From Prevotellamassilia timonensis (GTDB lineage Bacteria > Bacteroidota > Bacteroidia > Bacteroidales > Bacteroidaceae), in the NCBI RefSeq assembly GCF_900106785.1, contig NZ_LT629845.1, forward strand, positions 1,124,466-1,188,465: DNA of 64,000 nt. The letters run 5' to 3'. How positions within the stretch are numbered: the stretch's first letter is position 1; the number at the start of each line of letters is the position of its first letter. The translations under genes were made by a program, and so were the position numbers. Positions 62,752-64,000 of this stretch are shown here, in pieces. The notes under the pieces are model-generated. The model had not been told where the DNA came from and did no database searches. It saw only the letters and a list, made by a program, of their open reading frames with translations.

Positions 62752-62829
62752 TGCAAAGATAGTGCAAACCGAGCGCATAAAGTCAAGCTTGCTTGAACTT
62801 TATGCCAAGGTGCAGCCTATCTTATTAGA
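62752..62829 (-). repeat. F6 promoter-bearing repeat, copy 2
   Basis: Matches 47699-47773: TGCAAACCGAGCGCA and GTGCAGCCT with a CAAGCTTGCTTG core. Minus-strand TATCTTTG (62754-62761) with TTG 22 bp upstream would drive leftward transcription toward the Y-family polymerase, leaving a leader of about 330 nt full of hairpins. Confidence 0.65.
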
Positions 62830-62830
62830 A

Positions 62831-63082
62831 GAGCAAGCTCTAAATGCTACCTCTAAACGCAAGCTCTAAACGCGACCTCTAATGGGGGCGACGCGTCCCG
62901 CGTCGGGATTTTTAAGGCAAAGGCTCACTAACAAGCGTGTAATTAGCGCTGTCTGTGAGCTTTTATTTGGTGTATGAGCCTTTGCCTTAATGCCCGACGC
63001 GGGACGCGTCGCCCCCATTAGTGCTTGCGTTTGGTGGTAGCGTTTGGTGCTTGCGTTTAGTGCTTGCGTTTAGTAGTAATGA
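62831..63082. repeat. F3 iterated hairpin, copy D
   Basis: Four 13-nt units to the left (62831-62882) and five to the right (63018-63082) of the GC-rich arms. Its loop (AAGGCAAAGGCTCA ... ACAAGCGTGTAATTAG) is the copy B loop in the opposite orientation. Confidence 0.85.
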
Positions 63083-63118
63083 GGCTTTTACCATACTACA
63101 AAAACTTTACTTGCCGAG

Positions 63119-63468
63119 TATCTTACATCTTACACCAACACGTTACAACTCATTGGTTATCAATACTTTAATCAGTGTAAGATACTGCAAATTCCACCTA
63201 CACACAACCTACACACCCCACATGCTGCCACACGGTACAAGCACAGGAGGGCGATATCACAGCATAGGGGAACAGAAAAGTCTGTTACTCCGACAGATTT
63301 CTCTACGTCCCTTTGGCGTATGACCCACCGCATACGACAAAACCGACTGCGAGGCAGCGAGGTGCGATGTGTAAGATGTATGCAAGGGAGTGTAAGATGC
63401 TTTGAACTTATCTTACACTCTTGAAACATCTGTATATCAACTTGTTACGCACAAAAAGTGTAAGATGG
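63119..63468. repeat. F5 element X3: inverted end modules around a hairpin
   Basis: Left module 63119-63185 (TATCTTACATCTTACACC, CGTTACAACTCATTGGTTATC, AGTGTAAGATAC) is mirrored at 63408-63468 (TATCTTACACTC, CTGTATATCAACTTGTTACG, AAAGTGTAAGATGGCA). GTTACTCCGAC (63284-63294) is the reverse complement of the TCGGAGYAAC motif. Terminal words are TGTAAGAT instead of GTGCAGA. Confidence 0.65.
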
Positions 63469-63597
63469 CAGTAAAAGCACACACTCTCTTTTACATGAGG
63501 GATGACGGCGATGGGGCAAATATTTGTGTACAAATTGTACACTTTTTTTGTTGGGTGCAATGCCTTGGTGTTACCTTTGCAGCACTTTACTTTTACT

Positions 63598-63945
63598 CAA
63601 GTTTCGGATTTAGCAAGTGCGGGCTGAAAGCCCAATGTAGCCCATAGCCCAGGGCAAGCGAAGCGACACCCTGGGTATCGCGTGTTGGAGCAGTCGCGCC
63701 CTGAAAGGGCAAAAGCTTTAAGACATGGCGCAGGTATTGAACAAAATATACATACGATGTTCCACTTTAAGACCGCTAAATCAGCTATCAAGTAAGAATA
63801 ATAACATAAAGGGTTAAAGCTTTTGCCCTTATAGGGCGCGGAGACTCTACTATGCGGAAGCCCCAGGGTGTCGCTTCGCTTGCCCTGGGCTGGGTACTAC
63901 ATTGGGCTTTCAGCCCGCGCTTGCTAAATCCGGAACTTGAGCACT
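63598..63945. repeat. F4 element, copy 4, long palindrome
   Basis: CAAGTTTCGGATTTAGCAAG, then GGGCTGAAAGCCCAATGTAG; the mirror arm runs CTACATTGGGCTTTCAGCCC, GCTTGCTAAATCC, GAACTTGAG. Interior pairs CCCAGGGCAAGCGAAGCGAC with its complement near 63865-63890 and AAAGCTTTTGCCC with GGGCAAAAGCTTT. The 55 bases after it to the window end show nothing recognisable. Confidence 0.8.
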
Positions 63946-64000
63946 TTTATATCAAACCAAATTGTAGTAACTACCATGAAACGAATGCTTAACAGAATAC

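Overview
The window looks like a chromosomal piece of a Bacteroidales bacterium, most likely from the Prevotella/Bacteroides side of the order. Evidence: DUF4492 placed ahead of cydAB, the gene order trpB-E-G-D-C-F-A, Omp28-type and C10-protease exoproteins ending in a short GLYIVNGKK-type tail, a glycogen cluster of GDE, glycosyltransferase and GH57, and at least ten promoters of the Bacteroidota type (TTTG or TTG, about 20 bp, TAnnTTTG). I saw no tRNA, rRNA, CRISPR array, prophage or plasmid backbone.

Layout. 1-3802: an ISAon1/ISL3-type insertion sequence whose outer end is base 1; it interrupts cydB after codon 61, leaving cydA and DUF4492 intact. 4155-11773: an anchored SIMPL protein, menB, a menC-menE fusion, a Sua5/YrdC-type protein, a ClC transporter and aroE. 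12089-16948: two large secreted proteins, one Omp28-like and one C10 (streptopain) protease. 17091-23901: the complete tryptophan operon, preceded by a leader with a Trp-Trp leader peptide and mutually exclusive hairpins (classic attenuation). 23902-25810: repeats, a possible gene remnant and a Phd/RelE-type toxin-antitoxin pair. 25840-31732: a Crp/Fnr regulator and a three-gene glycogen operon whose GH57 member has lost its expected catalytic residues. 31816-37093: housekeeping genes (alpha/beta hydrolase, RlmI-like, exonuclease, DUF5063, RlmH, nuclease). 37133-43810: alpha-galactosidase, fabI, and a TPR / SIMPL / WG-macrodomain operon. 43949-47679: an Lrp regulator divergent from a MetE-like methyltransferase, then Nudix and queA. 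48423-56324: U32 protein, zinc-ribbon lipoprotein, hydrolase, Dabb protein, two KDO-pathway genes and a phospholipase-D protein. 56516-62421: acyltransferase, purine permease with a DUF5020 porin-like partner, and a Y-family polymerase with a YolD-like protein. 62422-64000: no gene, only nested repeats.

The most distinctive property is the density and variety of intergenic palindromic repeats, which I group into seven families: F1, octamer hairpins (10 copies); F2, about 60 bp starting within a few bases of stop codons (3); F3, a GC-rich hairpin flanked by 13-nt iterated units whose number varies from 1 to 7 per arm (4); F4, AAGTTTCGGATTTAGC hairpins, some with cargo in the loop (4); F5, 350-415 bp elements with inverted end modules whose terminal words change together, and a shared TCGGAGYAA motif (3); F6, a promoter-bearing repeat (2); F7, a single 186-bp palindrome. 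F3 and F5 are the best candidates for something undescribed. The trp attenuator and the GH57 pseudoenzyme are the best-supported functional findings. All family assignments come from reading the sequence; no database search was run.
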